A DNA stretch of 64,000 bases. Source: Xylanimicrobium pachnodae JCM 13526 = NBRC 107786 (lineage in GTDB: Bacteria > Actinomycetota > Actinomycetes > Actinomycetales > Cellulomonadaceae). The position numbers were made by a program, and so were the translations under genes. The notes beneath the pieces were generated by a model. That model worked only from the letters and a program-made list of their open reading frames with translations, ran no database searches and was not told the origin of the DNA. The stretch is from positions 1 through 64,000 of the forward strand of contig BCWJ01000018.1 of NCBI GenBank assembly GCA_001592145.1, read 5' to 3'. Positions 8,251-16,029 of the stretch are shown here, in pieces. Numbering within the stretch: the first letter of the stretch is position 1; each line of letters starts with the position of its first letter.

Positions 8251-9312
8251 ATGCCGATCGCACCCCGCTTCCTCGCCGCCGAGGACCGCTACGCATCCAT
8301 GACCTACCGCCGCACCGGCCGCTCGGGCATCGACCTGCCCGCCCTGTCGCTGGGCCTGTGGCACAACTTCGGGGACACCACACCGTTCGCCACCGCGCGC
8401 GCCGTCGCCCGCCGGGCGTTCGACCTGGGCATCACCCACTTCGACCTGGCCAACAACTACGGCCCGCCCTACGGCAGCGCCGAGGAGAACTTCGGGCGCA
8501 TCCTCGCCAAGGACCTGGCGCCCTACCGCGACGAGCTCATCATCTCCACCAAGGCCGGGTACGACATGCTGCCCGGGCCCTACGGCGACCACGGGTCCCG
8601 CAAGTACCTGCTGTCCTCGCTCGACGCGTCCCTGGAGCGCATGGACCTCGACTACGTCGACATCTTCTACCACCACCGCCCCGACCCCGAGACCCCGCTC
8701 GAGGAGACCATGGGCGCGCTCGCCGCCGCCGTGCACAGCGGCAAGGCCCTGTACGCCGCCGTGTCCAACTACTCGCCCGCCCGCACCCGCGAGGCGGCCC
8801 AGATCCTCGACGACCTGGGCGCGCCCCTGCTCATCCACCAGCCCTCGTACTCCATGTTCAACCGGCACGTCGAGAACCCCGCGGTCGTGGACGCCTACGA
8901 CGGCGCCCAGAGCGAGTCCCTGCTCGACGTCGTCGGGGACCTCGGCGTCGGGGCGATCGTGTTCTCCCCGCTCCAGCAGGGGCTGCTCACCGGGCGGTAC
9001 CTGTCCGGCTCCGCGCCCGCCGGGTCGCGTGCCGCCCGGCCCGACTCGCCGTTCCTGTCCGCGTCCAACCTCTCGCCGGAGTACCTCTCGCGGGCCAGGG
9101 CGCTGGACGAGATCGCGCAGGGCCGCGGGCAGTCCCTCGCCCAGCTCGCCGTGTCCTGGGTGCTGCGCGACCCGCGCGTGACCTCCGCCCTGGTGGGCGC
9201 GTCCAGCGTCGCCCAGCTCGAGGACACCGTGGGCGCCCTCGCCGCCCCGCCCCTCACCGACGCCGAGATCGCCGCCATCGAGCCGCACGCCGTCGACGGC
9301 ACCGGACGCTGA
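8251..9312 (+). CDS. Aldo/keto reductase (YghZ/Gpr-like)
   Basis: NADPH-dependent oxidoreductase of 353 residues with the AKR barrel. The catalytic tetrad is visible: Asp and Tyr in FDLANNYGPPYGSAEENFG, Lys in STKAGYDM and His in FYHHRPDPETP. The opening MTYRRTGRSGIDLPALSLGLWHNFGD and the ALVGASS cofactor segment near the end are characteristic of the AKR branch that includes YghZ (L-glyceraldehyde-3-phosphate reductase). The natural substrate is unknown. The start ATG is at 8251; an internal ATG at 8299 would also preserve the domain. The gene ends five bases before the PfkB kinase gene, which suggests translational coupling. Confidence 0.9.
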   Translation: MPIAPRFLAAEDRYASMTYRRTGRSGIDLPALSLGLWHNFGDTTPFATARAVARRAFDLGITHFDLANNYGPPYGSAEENFGRILAKDLAPYRDELIISTKAGYDMLPGPYGDHGSRKYLLSSLDASLERMDLDYVDIFYHHRPDPETPLEETMGALAAAVHSGKALYAAVSNYSPARTREAAQILDDLGAPLLIHQPSYSMFNRHVENPAVVDAYDGAQSESLLDVVGDLGVGAIVFSPLQQGLLTGRYLSGSAPAGSRAARPDSPFLSASNLSPEYLSRARALDEIAQGRGQSLAQLAVSWVLRDPRVTSALVGASSVAQLEDTVGALAAPPLTDAEIAAIEPHAVDGTGR

Positions 9313-9317
9313 GCGGC

Positions 9318-10349
9318 GTGGCCGGGGCGGCGGTCTGCTGGTTCGCCGGGCTCACCACGCTCGACGTGATCCACCGGGCCGCCGCCCCGCCCGGCCGCAA
9401 CCAGAAGATCACCGCCACCCGGCAGGACGTCGCCGCCGGCGGCCCCGCCGCGAACGCCGCCGTGGTCGCCGCCGCCCTGGGCGCGCGGGCCGTGCTGATC
9501 ACCGCGCTCGGCGCCGGCCCCGTCGCGGCCGCCGCCCGCGCCGACCTGGAGGCGTGCGGGGTCCTCGTCCTCGATGCCGCCGCGCCCGGCTTTGCGTTGG
9601 CCGTGTCCGCCGTGCTCGTCGACGAGCGCACCGGCGAACGCTCCGTCGTCAGCCCCGACGGCGCGCTCGCCCCCGCCCCCGCCCCCGCCCCGGCGGCGTC
9701 GGCGCTCGCGGCCCTGCCGCACCCCGACGCCGTGCTGTTCGACGGGCACCACCCCGACATCGCCCGCGCCGTGCTCGCGGCCGTCGCCCCGGCTGGTCCG
9801 ACGACGGAGGGCCCGATGACGCAGGGCCCGACGTCGCAGGGGCCGATGACGCAGGGGCCGATGACGCAGGGCTCGACGACGGAGGGCTCGACGACGGAGG
9901 GCTCGACGACGGAGGGCTCGCCGTCGCAGGGTCCGCCGACGGCGCGGCCGTTCGTGGTGCTCGACTGCGGGCGGTGGCGGCCCCTCTTCGCCGACCTGCT
10001 GCCGCACGCCGACGTGGCCGCCCTCAGCGACGACTTCCGGGTGCCCGGCGCGGCCGACACCCCCGCCGCCGTGCTGGCCACGGGAGCCCACGCCGTCGTC
10101 GTGACGCACGGCCCGGACCCGGTCGAGTGGCACACCGCGGAGGGCGAGTCCGGGACGATCCCGGTGCCCGCGACCGACGCGCGCGACACCCTGGGCGCCG
10201 GCGATGCGTTCCACGGCGCGCTGACGGCCACCCTCGCCGAGGGCACCCCGCTCCCGGACGCGGTAGCCCGAGCGGCGGCGGTCGCCAGCGCGCGCGTCGC
10301 CGTCGTCGGCCCCCGCGCCTGGCTGACCGCCCTGCGCGCGCACCCGTGA
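9318..10349 (+). CDS. PfkB-family sugar kinase with pentapeptide-repeat insert
   Basis: Carbohydrate kinase of the ribokinase/PfkB fold, 343 residues from a GTG start five bases after the aldo/keto reductase stop. The first PfkB signature is GGPAANAAVVAAALG near residue 38 and the second, with the catalytic Asp, is DTLGAGDAFHGAL near residue 291. The substrate is not evident; linkage to a reductase and an FCD regulator suggests a sugar or sugar-acid route. The odd feature is an inserted block of nine Thr/Gln/Glu/Gly pentapeptides at about residues 162-206, between the domain halves, encoded by a 15-bp tandem repeat. The core motifs remain in frame, so the kinase is probably functional with a flexible loop. 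Confidence 0.85.
   Translation: MAGAAVCWFAGLTTLDVIHRAAAPPGRNQKITATRQDVAAGGPAANAAVVAAALGARAVLITALGAGPVAAAARADLEACGVLVLDAAAPGFALAVSAVLVDERTGERSVVSPDGALAPAPAPAPAASALAALPHPDAVLFDGHHPDIARAVLAAVAPAGPTTEGPMTQGPTSQGPMTQGPMTQGSTTEGSTTEGSTTEGSPSQGPPTARPFVVLDCGRWRPLFADLLPHADVAALSDDFRVPGAADTPAAVLATGAHAVVVTHGPDPVEWHTAEGESGTIPVPATDARDTLGAGDAFHGALTATLAEGTPLPDAVARAAAVASARVAVVGPRAWLTALRAHP
9801..9935 (+). repeat. Nine-unit 15-bp tandem repeat inside the PfkB kinase gene
   Basis: Nine contiguous 15-bp units encode TTEGP, MTQGP, TSQGP, MTQGP, MTQGS, TTEGS three times, and PSQGP. The three TTEGS units at 9876-9920 are identical at DNA level, which suggests recent slippage or unequal exchange. Confidence 0.95.
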
Positions 10350-10401
10350 CCGCCCAGCGCCCTCAGGGCCTCAATGGTCGCAGCAATGCGGGTCGGCCGG
10401 T

Positions 10402-11124
10402 CTAGAGGGCGCGGAGACGTGCCGGGTTCACTGAGGGCGTCCTCGGCGGCGCGGTGATGTCGTAGCCGAGTTCAGTCAGGATCGCGACGGCCTCATCCGG
10501 GGCGTCGCGGACGACCGAGCGAGTCTGCTGGCGGCGCCAGCGTTCGCGCCCCAGGCGAAGTGACTCGCGACCGGCCTTCGTGGAGTCGACCCCGAACTCG
10601 GACACCAGCATCTCGAGCAGATCCTCGAGGCAGGGCCGGAACCGGTGGCCGCCGAGCGGGAAGTGCAGTTCCGCGAGTTTGGGGACATCGGTGGCGTTCG
10701 CGCGTCGTTTGCCGCGCGGCGTGGCGGTGCCCGCTTGTGACATCACATAGGTGATCGCGTCGCGGTGCGCGTGCACCTGGAGATGTGCCGCGGGAATCTG
10801 CGACTGCGGGTTGCGGACGTAGTCGTACCGGAAGAGCGGCTCACCGGCCGCCTTGGCGCCTTCGTACACCTCGAAGCTCGACTTCTCGACAGCGAGGAAG
10901 TCGCCGGAGGTGTCGGAGACGCACCGGTACGACACCTTCAGCGTGAGCAACGGTCGACCCTTGACCCGGAGTGGGATTCCGGTCGCTGGAGACTGCTCGA
11001 CGTTCACGCGTGACTGGACGGCGACGGCGGTGAAGGGCGCACAGCGGGGAACGAGCCCCTGAATGGTCTCGGAGATCTCGGTAGCGAACTGCTGAGCCTG
11101 CGCGATCAGGCCGTCATCGGTCAC
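10402..11124 (-). CDS. Unknown protein, second gene of a coupled pair
   Basis: Not recognised. It has 240 residues, is soluble, and shows no signal peptide or membrane segment. The middle part (KVSYRCVSDTSGDFLAVEKSSFEVY) has a beta-rich pattern. It is followed by VHAHRDAITYVMSQAG with two closely spaced His. The region HFPLGGHRFRPCLEDLLEMLVSEFGVD is also striking, and the C-terminal part is Arg-rich (RESLRLGRERWRRQQTRSVV). The GTG start overlaps the TGA of the small upstream gene (GTGA at 11121-11124), so the two are translationally coupled. The DNA is visibly less GC-rich, with more A/T at third positions than the flanking kinase and PadR genes, which hints at transfer. The small-then-large coupled layout resembles toxin-antitoxin modules, but no catalytic motif proves it. 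Confidence 0.75.
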   Translation of the reverse strand: MTDDGLIAQAQQFATEISETIQGLVPRCAPFTAVAVQSRVNVEQSPATGIPLRVKGRPLLTLKVSYRCVSDTSGDFLAVEKSSFEVYEGAKAAGEPLFRYDYVRNPQSQIPAAHLQVHAHRDAITYVMSQAGTATPRGKRRANATDVPKLAELHFPLGGHRFRPCLEDLLEMLVSEFGVDSTKAGRESLRLGRERWRRQQTRSVVRDAPDEAVAILTELGYDITAPPRTPSVNPARLRAL

Positions 11125-11306
11125 TCCGCGATGAGGAAGTCGAGGCTCTCGAGCTCGTCGAACAGGGCGAGCTCGTCCGCGGAGAGCAGGTAGCCCGCGG
11201 CGCGTGCGCGGAGCGCTGCCTCGTCCCCACCCGTGAGTCGGACTATCTCTGCGCGGCGCGCGCGCGCCTCGGCAACGGTCATGCGGTTGACAACGATCGG
11301 AGCCAT
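11121..11306 (-). CDS. Small acidic protein (61 aa), first gene of a coupled pair
   Basis: Not recognised as a named family. The protein starts MAPIVVNRMTVAEARARR and ends DELALFDELESLDFLIAE. It is predicted helical with a basic first half (AEARARRAEIV) and an acidic, Leu/Asp/Glu-rich tail. The start ATG at 11306 has AAAGGG nine bases upstream. The stop overlaps the GTG start of the 240-residue gene, so it must be co-expressed with it. Small size, charge and coupling would suit an antitoxin or a regulatory partner; this is inference. It diverges from the PadR gene at 11445. Confidence 0.7.
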   Translation of the reverse strand: MAPIVVNRMTVAEARARRAEIVRLTGGDEAALRARAAGYLLSADELALFDELESLDFLIAE

Positions 11307-11420
11307 GGCGCCAAGCCCTTTCTTGGATGGGAGACCGACGCTACCGGTTGCCACTGACACTAGCGCTGGTCGCTCAGGTCGGCGCATGAGAGGCGTCAGC
11401 GATGGTATTCCCTCAGCGTA

Positions 11421-11433
11421 TACACCGGGTGTA
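11421..11433. promoter_or_regulatory. Perfect palindrome, likely PadR operator
   Basis: TACACCGGGTGTA is a perfect 6-1-6 palindrome ending 11 bases before the padR start codon. PadR-family regulators usually bind such palindromes over their own promoter. It also lies in the gap to the divergent small gene. Confidence 0.6.
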
Positions 11434-11444
11434 GTGTCTCCGGT

Positions 11445-11990
11445 ATGACGGTTCCGATGGCATTGCTGGCCCTCCTGGACGAGGGCCCCACGCACGGGTT
11501 CGACCTCAAGCGGCGGTACGACGCGCTGCTCGGCCACGAGCGCGAGCTCAAGTACGGGCAGGTCTACTCGACCCTCGCGCGGCTGGAGCGCGACGGGTTG
11601 GCCGACGGCGTCGGTGTCGAGGCGGGCAGCGGCGCGGACCGCAAGATGTACGCGATCACCGCGCACGGCATCACCGAGCTCGACCACTGGCTCGCCACCC
11701 CCGAGCCCGCGAGCGGGCGCCCGGCGGAGGTGTTCACGCGGGTGGTGCTCGCGCTGGTCAGCGGGCGCCCCGCCGAACAGGTCCTCGACGCGCACCGCCG
11801 CGCCTACCTGGACCGCATGCGCGCGCTCACGGCCCGCCGGCACGACGGTGACGTCATCGACCGGCTGGCCGGCGACTACGAGATCGCGCACCTGGAGGCC
11901 GATCTGCAGTGGATCGAGCTCGCCTCCGCCCGCCTGACCACGATCGCCGCGCAGGTCCGCGCGGCCGGAGCGAAGGGATCGCCCGCATGA
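11445..11990 (+). CDS. PadR-family transcriptional regulator
   Basis: Regulator of 181 residues. The N-terminal winged helix has the typical PadR pattern (ALLALLDEGPTHGFDLKRRYDALLGHERELKYGQVYSTLARLERDGL), followed by a beta-wing with DRKMYAITAHG and a helical dimerisation domain (about residues 85-175). Its stop overlaps the ATG of the ABC ATPase gene (ATGA), so regulator, ATPase and permease form one transcript. PadR repressors paired with ABC exporters commonly sense a toxic compound or peptide exported by the pump. The start has little leader and no clear ribosome binding site, and sits 11 bases after a palindrome, suggesting tight autoregulation of a short-leader mRNA. Confidence 0.9.
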   Translation: MTVPMALLALLDEGPTHGFDLKRRYDALLGHERELKYGQVYSTLARLERDGLADGVGVEAGSGADRKMYAITAHGITELDHWLATPEPASGRPAEVFTRVVLALVSGRPAEQVLDAHRRAYLDRMRALTARRHDGDVIDRLAGDYEIAHLEADLQWIELASARLTTIAAQVRAAGAKGSPA

Positions 11991-12727
11991 CCGAGATCGC
12001 CACGGCCGAGATCGCCACGGCCGAGATCGTCCTGGAAGGTCGCCGCCTCAGCCACGCGTACGGCAGCACGCCCGTGCTCGACGACGTCGACATCACTATC
12101 CGGGCCGGGGAGGTCGTGGCGGTCATGGGCCCCTCCGGGTCGGGCAAGTCCACGCTGCTGCACCTGCTCGCGGGACTGCTGAAGCCCGACGCCGGGGAGG
12201 TCTGGCTGGCCGGGCAGCGGTTCGACTCCCTCGGCGAACGGGCGCGCTCCGACCGCCGCTTGCGTGAGCTGGGGTTCGTGTTCCAGTTCGGTGACCTGGT
12301 CCCCGAACTGACCGTGGAGGAGAACGTCGAGCTGCCGCTGCGCCTGCTCGGCACCCGCCCGGCAGCCGCCCGGGCGCGGGCCCTGGCGATGCTGGACCGC
12401 CTGGGCGTCGCCGACCACGCGGGCAAGCGGCTCTCCGAGGTCTCGGGTGGGCAGGCGCAGCGCGCCGCCGTGGCCCGCGCGCTCGTGCACACCCCGCCCG
12501 TCATCCTGGCCGACGAGCCCACCGGGTCGCTCGACACCACCACCGGGGAGCTCGTGCTCGAAGCGTTCGTGCAGGCCGCGAAGGAGCAGGGCACCGCCGT
12601 CGTCCTTGTGACCCACGAGTTGCGCGTGGCGTCCTGGGCGGGCCGCGACGTGCTGCTGCGCGACGGGCGGATCGTCGGCGGGTCCGACGCCGCGGTGGGC
12701 CTCGCCGCCGCCGGGGCACAGTCGTGA
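11987..12727 (+). CDS. ABC transporter ATP-binding protein (MacB/LolD type)
   Basis: ATPase of 246 residues that energises the neighbouring FtsX-like permease. Motifs in order are Walker A (GPSGSGKST), Q-loop (FQFGDLVPELTVEENV), ABC signature (SEVSGGQAQRAAVARA), Walker B (VILADEPTGSLD) and the switch histidine (VLVTHE). The Q-loop FQ followed by LVPELTVEENV and the P-T-G-S-L-D stretch are typical of the MacB/LolD group. The start overlaps the padR stop by four bases. Residues 3-13 show a short repeat (EIATA, EIATA, EIV) that comes from 15-bp DNA units. The stop overlaps the permease GTG start. Confidence 0.93.
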   Translation: MTEIATAEIATAEIVLEGRRLSHAYGSTPVLDDVDITIRAGEVVAVMGPSGSGKSTLLHLLAGLLKPDAGEVWLAGQRFDSLGERARSDRRLRELGFVFQFGDLVPELTVEENVELPLRLLGTRPAAARARALAMLDRLGVADHAGKRLSEVSGGQAQRAAVARALVHTPPVILADEPTGSLDTTTGELVLEAFVQAAKEQGTAVVLVTHELRVASWAGRDVLLRDGRIVGGSDAAVGLAAAGAQS

Positions 12728-14646
12728 CCGCGCTCGTCGCCCTGGGCCTGCGCCTCGCCCGGGCCGGCGGCCCGCTGCGGGCCTGGTCCATCGGGCTCGG
12801 CAACGCCATCGGCGTCGTGCTGGTGCTCCTCGCGGCGGCGCTGCCCGTCGCGATGTACCCGGACCCGGCTGAGCGCCGCGACCAGGTGGTCGGGCTCGTG
12901 GCGGTGGCTCTGTTCTTGGTTGTCCCGGGCGTGGTGCTGCTGGTCATGGTGGGCCGCCTCTCGTCCGGGGTGCGGGACAGACGGCTCGCGTCATTGCGAA
13001 TGATCGGCCTCGCGCCCCGCCGCACGCGCGCCGTCGCGGGGGTCGAGAACGGGGTGCTCGCACTCGGCGGGGCGGTCGTGGGCGCGGTGGTGTTCGGCGC
13101 GATTCTGGAACCCGCGAGCGCTGTGCTCGTGAACCGTCCCGGTGGCGGGCTCGGCCAGCGGCTCGACGTTCCGTTGGCAGTGGTGGCGTGTGTGGTCCTC
13201 GTCGTCGTCACCCTGTCGGTGGGCATGGGGACGGCGTCGACATGGGATCGCACGCTGCCGGGTGAGGCTCGCTCCGAGGCGCGGGCCGCGATCCCTCGGC
13301 CGTGGCGCATGCTGGTGCTCGCGGCCGGTCTCGCCGCGCTGACCTGGCTTGTCGGCGCTGATACGGTCCATACAGGACCCTGGGTCGTGACAGTCGCCAT
13401 GCTGGGTGGAGCGCTTGCGACCGGCATCGGGATCGCGCTCGTCACGCCCCTCGTGTCGTCGTGGGTGTCCAGGCTCCTCGTCCGGTCCGATGGCGTGACG
13501 GCGCGCCTGGCCGGCCGCGCGATCCAGGCCGACTCGGGAAGTGCGTCGCGCGTCGTCGCGGGTCTTGGGGTGGCTGTCTTCCTCTCGACGGGTGCCCTGG
13601 GTGTGCTCGGTGCGTTCGAGTCGGCGGAACAGAACGCGAACGCCATCCGAGCGTTCGGTGCGGGGCCGCAGAAGGTGTTGATCCTGTGGCCCGACCCTGA
13701 CCACCCGTGGGACCCGCGCGAGGCGGACTCACTGCGGGAGGTGCCAGGTGTGCGTGGGCTGGTACCCGCGTTGCGCGAGGCGGGCGCGGAAGGGTGCATC
13801 GAGGACGGCACGTGCATGCAGGTGTATGTGGGCACGTGTGCGGACCTCGAACTCTCGGTCGCAGTCACCGGGTGCGACGACTCCCGCGCGGCCGTCATTA
13901 CGGCGGTCGAGGGGGACAGAGTGGTTCCCCTTCCTGGCCCGGCGGGCGAACCGCCGGCGAGGGGCAACACCATCTTCGTGGTCAACAACCAAGGGCAGGA
14001 GCAGCACCCGGTGGTACTTGACGGCAACCCGATCATCCAGGATCTCTCGCGTCAGCGAGAGGAATGGTCCTGGCCCGCCCGCGAAGTCGCTTTCGTTCCC
14101 CTCGCCGTCGCAGCGGACTGGTTCGACCCCTCAGAGTCGGATGGCGTGACTGCAGTTGCGGATGGTGGGAGCGCCATGCTTGCCCGGCTCCAGGACTGGG
14201 CGGACGCACGTGGGTATCAGGCATGGCAGCCCGCTGACAGCGACTTCGCCCAGGTGCAGGCGTTCCGTGCCGCGGTCTGGTCGCTGTGCGGGGTCGCGAT
14301 CACGGTTGCGCTGATCGTTCTGGCCCTCGGTGCGGCCGACCGCGCCACCGAACGGCGCCGGTCCGTGGCCCGGCAGGTCATGGTGGGGGTGCCGGGACGG
14401 GTTCTCCAGCGGAGCCAACTGCTCCAGACGCTCATCCCCGTCGTGATCGCCGTCGTGCTCGCCTTCGGGGCAGGCGCCGTCGGGGTGCGGGCGTACGGGA
14501 ACCTGGCCGACCGCTCCTCGACGCTCGACAGCGGCGCCTGGCTGGGGCTGGTCCTCATCGCGGGGGTCGGCGGCGTCCTGACGGCGCTGAGCACCGTCCC
14601 GCTGGCCCGCACGCGCCTCACCCCGGCGCTGTTGCGCCGCGAGTGA
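12724..14646 (+). CDS. FtsX-like ABC permease
   Basis: Membrane partner of the preceding ATPase, 640 residues, starting at a GTG that overlaps its stop (GTGA). About ten transmembrane segments are visible: seven in the first 300 residues, a large extracytoplasmic part at about 300-515 (starting after GVLGAFESAEQNANAIRAF), and three C-terminal segments. The duplicated layout and late cytoplasmic loop (ADRATERRRSVARQVMVGVPGRVLQRSQ) match FtsX/MacB-type permeases of actinobacteria, which typically act in export or resistance rather than uptake. The extracellular part has Cys pairs (EGCIEDGTCMQVYVGTC) that could form disulfides. Codons in the central part are less GC-rich than in the ATPase gene. 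Confidence 0.88.
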   Translation: MTALVALGLRLARAGGPLRAWSIGLGNAIGVVLVLLAAALPVAMYPDPAERRDQVVGLVAVALFLVVPGVVLLVMVGRLSSGVRDRRLASLRMIGLAPRRTRAVAGVENGVLALGGAVVGAVVFGAILEPASAVLVNRPGGGLGQRLDVPLAVVACVVLVVVTLSVGMGTASTWDRTLPGEARSEARAAIPRPWRMLVLAAGLAALTWLVGADTVHTGPWVVTVAMLGGALATGIGIALVTPLVSSWVSRLLVRSDGVTARLAGRAIQADSGSASRVVAGLGVAVFLSTGALGVLGAFESAEQNANAIRAFGAGPQKVLILWPDPDHPWDPREADSLREVPGVRGLVPALREAGAEGCIEDGTCMQVYVGTCADLELSVAVTGCDDSRAAVITAVEGDRVVPLPGPAGEPPARGNTIFVVNNQGQEQHPVVLDGNPIIQDLSRQREEWSWPAREVAFVPLAVAADWFDPSESDGVTAVADGGSAMLARLQDWADARGYQAWQPADSDFAQVQAFRAAVWSLCGVAITVALIVLALGAADRATERRRSVARQVMVGVPGRVLQRSQLLQTLIPVVIAVVLAFGAGAVGVRAYGNLADRSSTLDSGAWLGLVLIAGVGGVLTALSTVPLARTRLTPALLRRE

Positions 14647-14660
14647 CGGGAGTGGACCGA

Positions 14661-14730
14661 GACGGTTCGTGGGTTTGTCGACCGTTCGTGGGCTCGAGGG
14701 CACGAACCGTCGACAAACCCACGAACCGTC
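14661..14730. repeat. 70-bp hairpin with 30-bp arms
   Basis: Arms at 14661-14690 and 14701-14730 are inverted copies with one mismatch (14683 against 14708), separated by GGCTCGAGGG. Each arm itself starts and ends with a copy of CGGTTCGTG (one copy imperfect), so the element is built from a shorter repeated unit. It begins 14 bases after the permease stop and could act as a terminator, but it lacks a U-run and looks like a repetitive extragenic palindrome. Confidence 0.9.
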
Positions 14731-14798
14731 CGTCCGCGCGTAGCGCGGGTACCGCCAGTGGGCAGGACCGCGGCGGTGATGCGCGGCAGGGTGGGGGT

Positions 14799-15488
14799 AT
14801 GAGCGAGCGCCCCAAGGTCGTGGTGCTGTCCGGGCGGGGACGGCACGAGGATCCGTGGCACGACCACGCGGCGACGTCGAACGCCCTGGCTGGCATCTTC
14901 TCCGCGATCACCGAGGTGGACGTCCAGGTGCGCTCAGCGTTCCGGGGTGCGCTGGACGACCTGACCCGGCTGGACCTGCTGGTGCTGAACCTGGGCCGCT
15001 CGATGCCGGGCATGGTCGAGGCGGGGATCGACGGCACGGACGAGGACTGGACGCCGTACTTCACCCGGTTCCAGCGGTGGGCGCGCCACGGCGGCCGGTT
15101 GCTGGCCGTGCATCAGGCGGCGGCCGCGCTGCCGGGCAACGACGGGTACCGCGAGGTGCTGGGCGGCCGGTGGATCGAGGGGCGCAGCCACCACCCGCCC
15201 ATCGGCCCGATGCGCCTCACGGTCTCCCACGGGGCGCACCCGGTCACCGAACTGCTGGGCACGGTCACCGCGATCGACGAGCGGTACTGCAACCTGGACG
15301 TCGCCCCCACCTCGACCGTGCTGGGGTGGGTCGACGACGACGCGGGCGACCCCCAGCCGGCCCTGTGGGCCACCGAGGCGCACGGCGGCCGCACCGTGTA
15401 CAGCGCGTTGGGGCACGACGTGCGCTCGTACGAGTCGCCCGCGCACCAGGCGCTGCTCGTGTGCGCGGCGCTGTGGCTTCTGTCCTGA
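14799..15488 (+). CDS. ThuA-like domain protein
   Basis: Cytoplasmic protein of 229 residues with a ThuA-type class I glutamine-amidotransferase-like fold. Visible family features are KVVVLSGRGRHEDPWHDHAATSNAL at the start, VLNLGR, GGRLLAVHQAAAALPGNDGYREVLGG and the ending GGRTVYSALGHDVRSYESPAHQALL. ThuA is linked to trehalose/sucrose catabolism in rhizobia, but its reaction is not settled, and no sugar genes adjoin this copy. The ATG at 14799 follows AGGGTGGGGGT. Longer open frame upstream runs antisense or through the hairpin region and is not coding. Confidence 0.85.
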   Translation: MSERPKVVVLSGRGRHEDPWHDHAATSNALAGIFSAITEVDVQVRSAFRGALDDLTRLDLLVLNLGRSMPGMVEAGIDGTDEDWTPYFTRFQRWARHGGRLLAVHQAAAALPGNDGYREVLGGRWIEGRSHHPPIGPMRLTVSHGAHPVTELLGTVTAIDERYCNLDVAPTSTVLGWVDDDAGDPQPALWATEAHGGRTVYSALGHDVRSYESPAHQALLVCAALWLLS

Positions 15489-15525
15489 CGCGTCCGGCCC
15501 CGCTCCAGCCCCGCTCAGGCCCCGT

Positions 15526-16029
15526 TCAGGCGCCCTCGAAGCCGAGCTGCCGCCACGCCTCGTAGGTGGCGATCGACGCCGCGTTGGTCAGGTTGAGGGA
15601 GCGCCGCCCGGTCAGCATGGGCAGCACCACGCGCTGCGTGATGCGCGGGTGGTCCAGCACCTCCGGCGGCAGCCCCGTGGGTTCCGGGCCGAACAGCAGC
15701 ACGTCCCCGTGCCGGTAGGCCACGTCCGTGTACGACGTCGTCGCGCCCACCTCGAACGCGTACACGCGCCGGCCCGGCAGGGCGTCCATGGCGGCGTCGA
15801 AGTCGCGGTGCACGCTCAGCACGGCCAGGTCGTGGTAGTCGAGCCCGGCGCGGCGCAGCTTGGACTCCTCCAGGTCGAAGCCCAGCGGTTCCACCAGGTG
15901 CAGGCGCGCGCCCGTCACGGCGGCCAGCCGGATCGCGGAGCCCGTGTTCCCGGCGATGCGCGGCTCGAAGTACACCAGGTGCGCGAACGGGTCCGCGGGT
16001 GCGGCGGGGGCGTGCTCGTGCGGGTTCAC
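15526..16029 (-). CDS. trmL: tRNA (cytidine(34)-2'-O)-methyltransferase, SPOUT family
   Basis: Methylates the ribose of the wobble nucleotide in leucine tRNAs, as known for TrmL. The protein of 167 residues shows the SPOUT trefoil-knot motifs in order: FEPRIAGNTGSAIRLAAVTGA, then LLFGPEPTGLPPEVL, then VVLPMLTGRRSLNLTNAASIATYEAWRQLGF. The start GTG at 16029 overlaps the stop of the DUF808 gene by four bases (GTGA), so the two are coupled. The short His/Pro/Ala-rich N-terminus before DPFAHLVYFEP is extra compared with the core family. Confidence 0.93.
   Translation of the reverse strand: MNPHEHAPAAPADPFAHLVYFEPRIAGNTGSAIRLAAVTGARLHLVEPLGFDLEESKLRRAGLDYHDLAVLSVHRDFDAAMDALPGRRVYAFEVGATTSYTDVAYRHGDVLLFGPEPTGLPPEVLDHPRITQRVVLPMLTGRRSLNLTNAASIATYEAWRQLGFEGA

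Noticed and set aside
14661-14730. Transposon terminal repeats
   Set aside because: Only a ten-base loop lies between the arms and no transposase gene is nearby.
14286-14798. N-terminal extension of the ThuA-like protein
   Set aside because: The extension overlaps the FtsX-like gene and the 70-bp hairpin; the conserved domain starts at ATG 14799 with a ribosome binding site.
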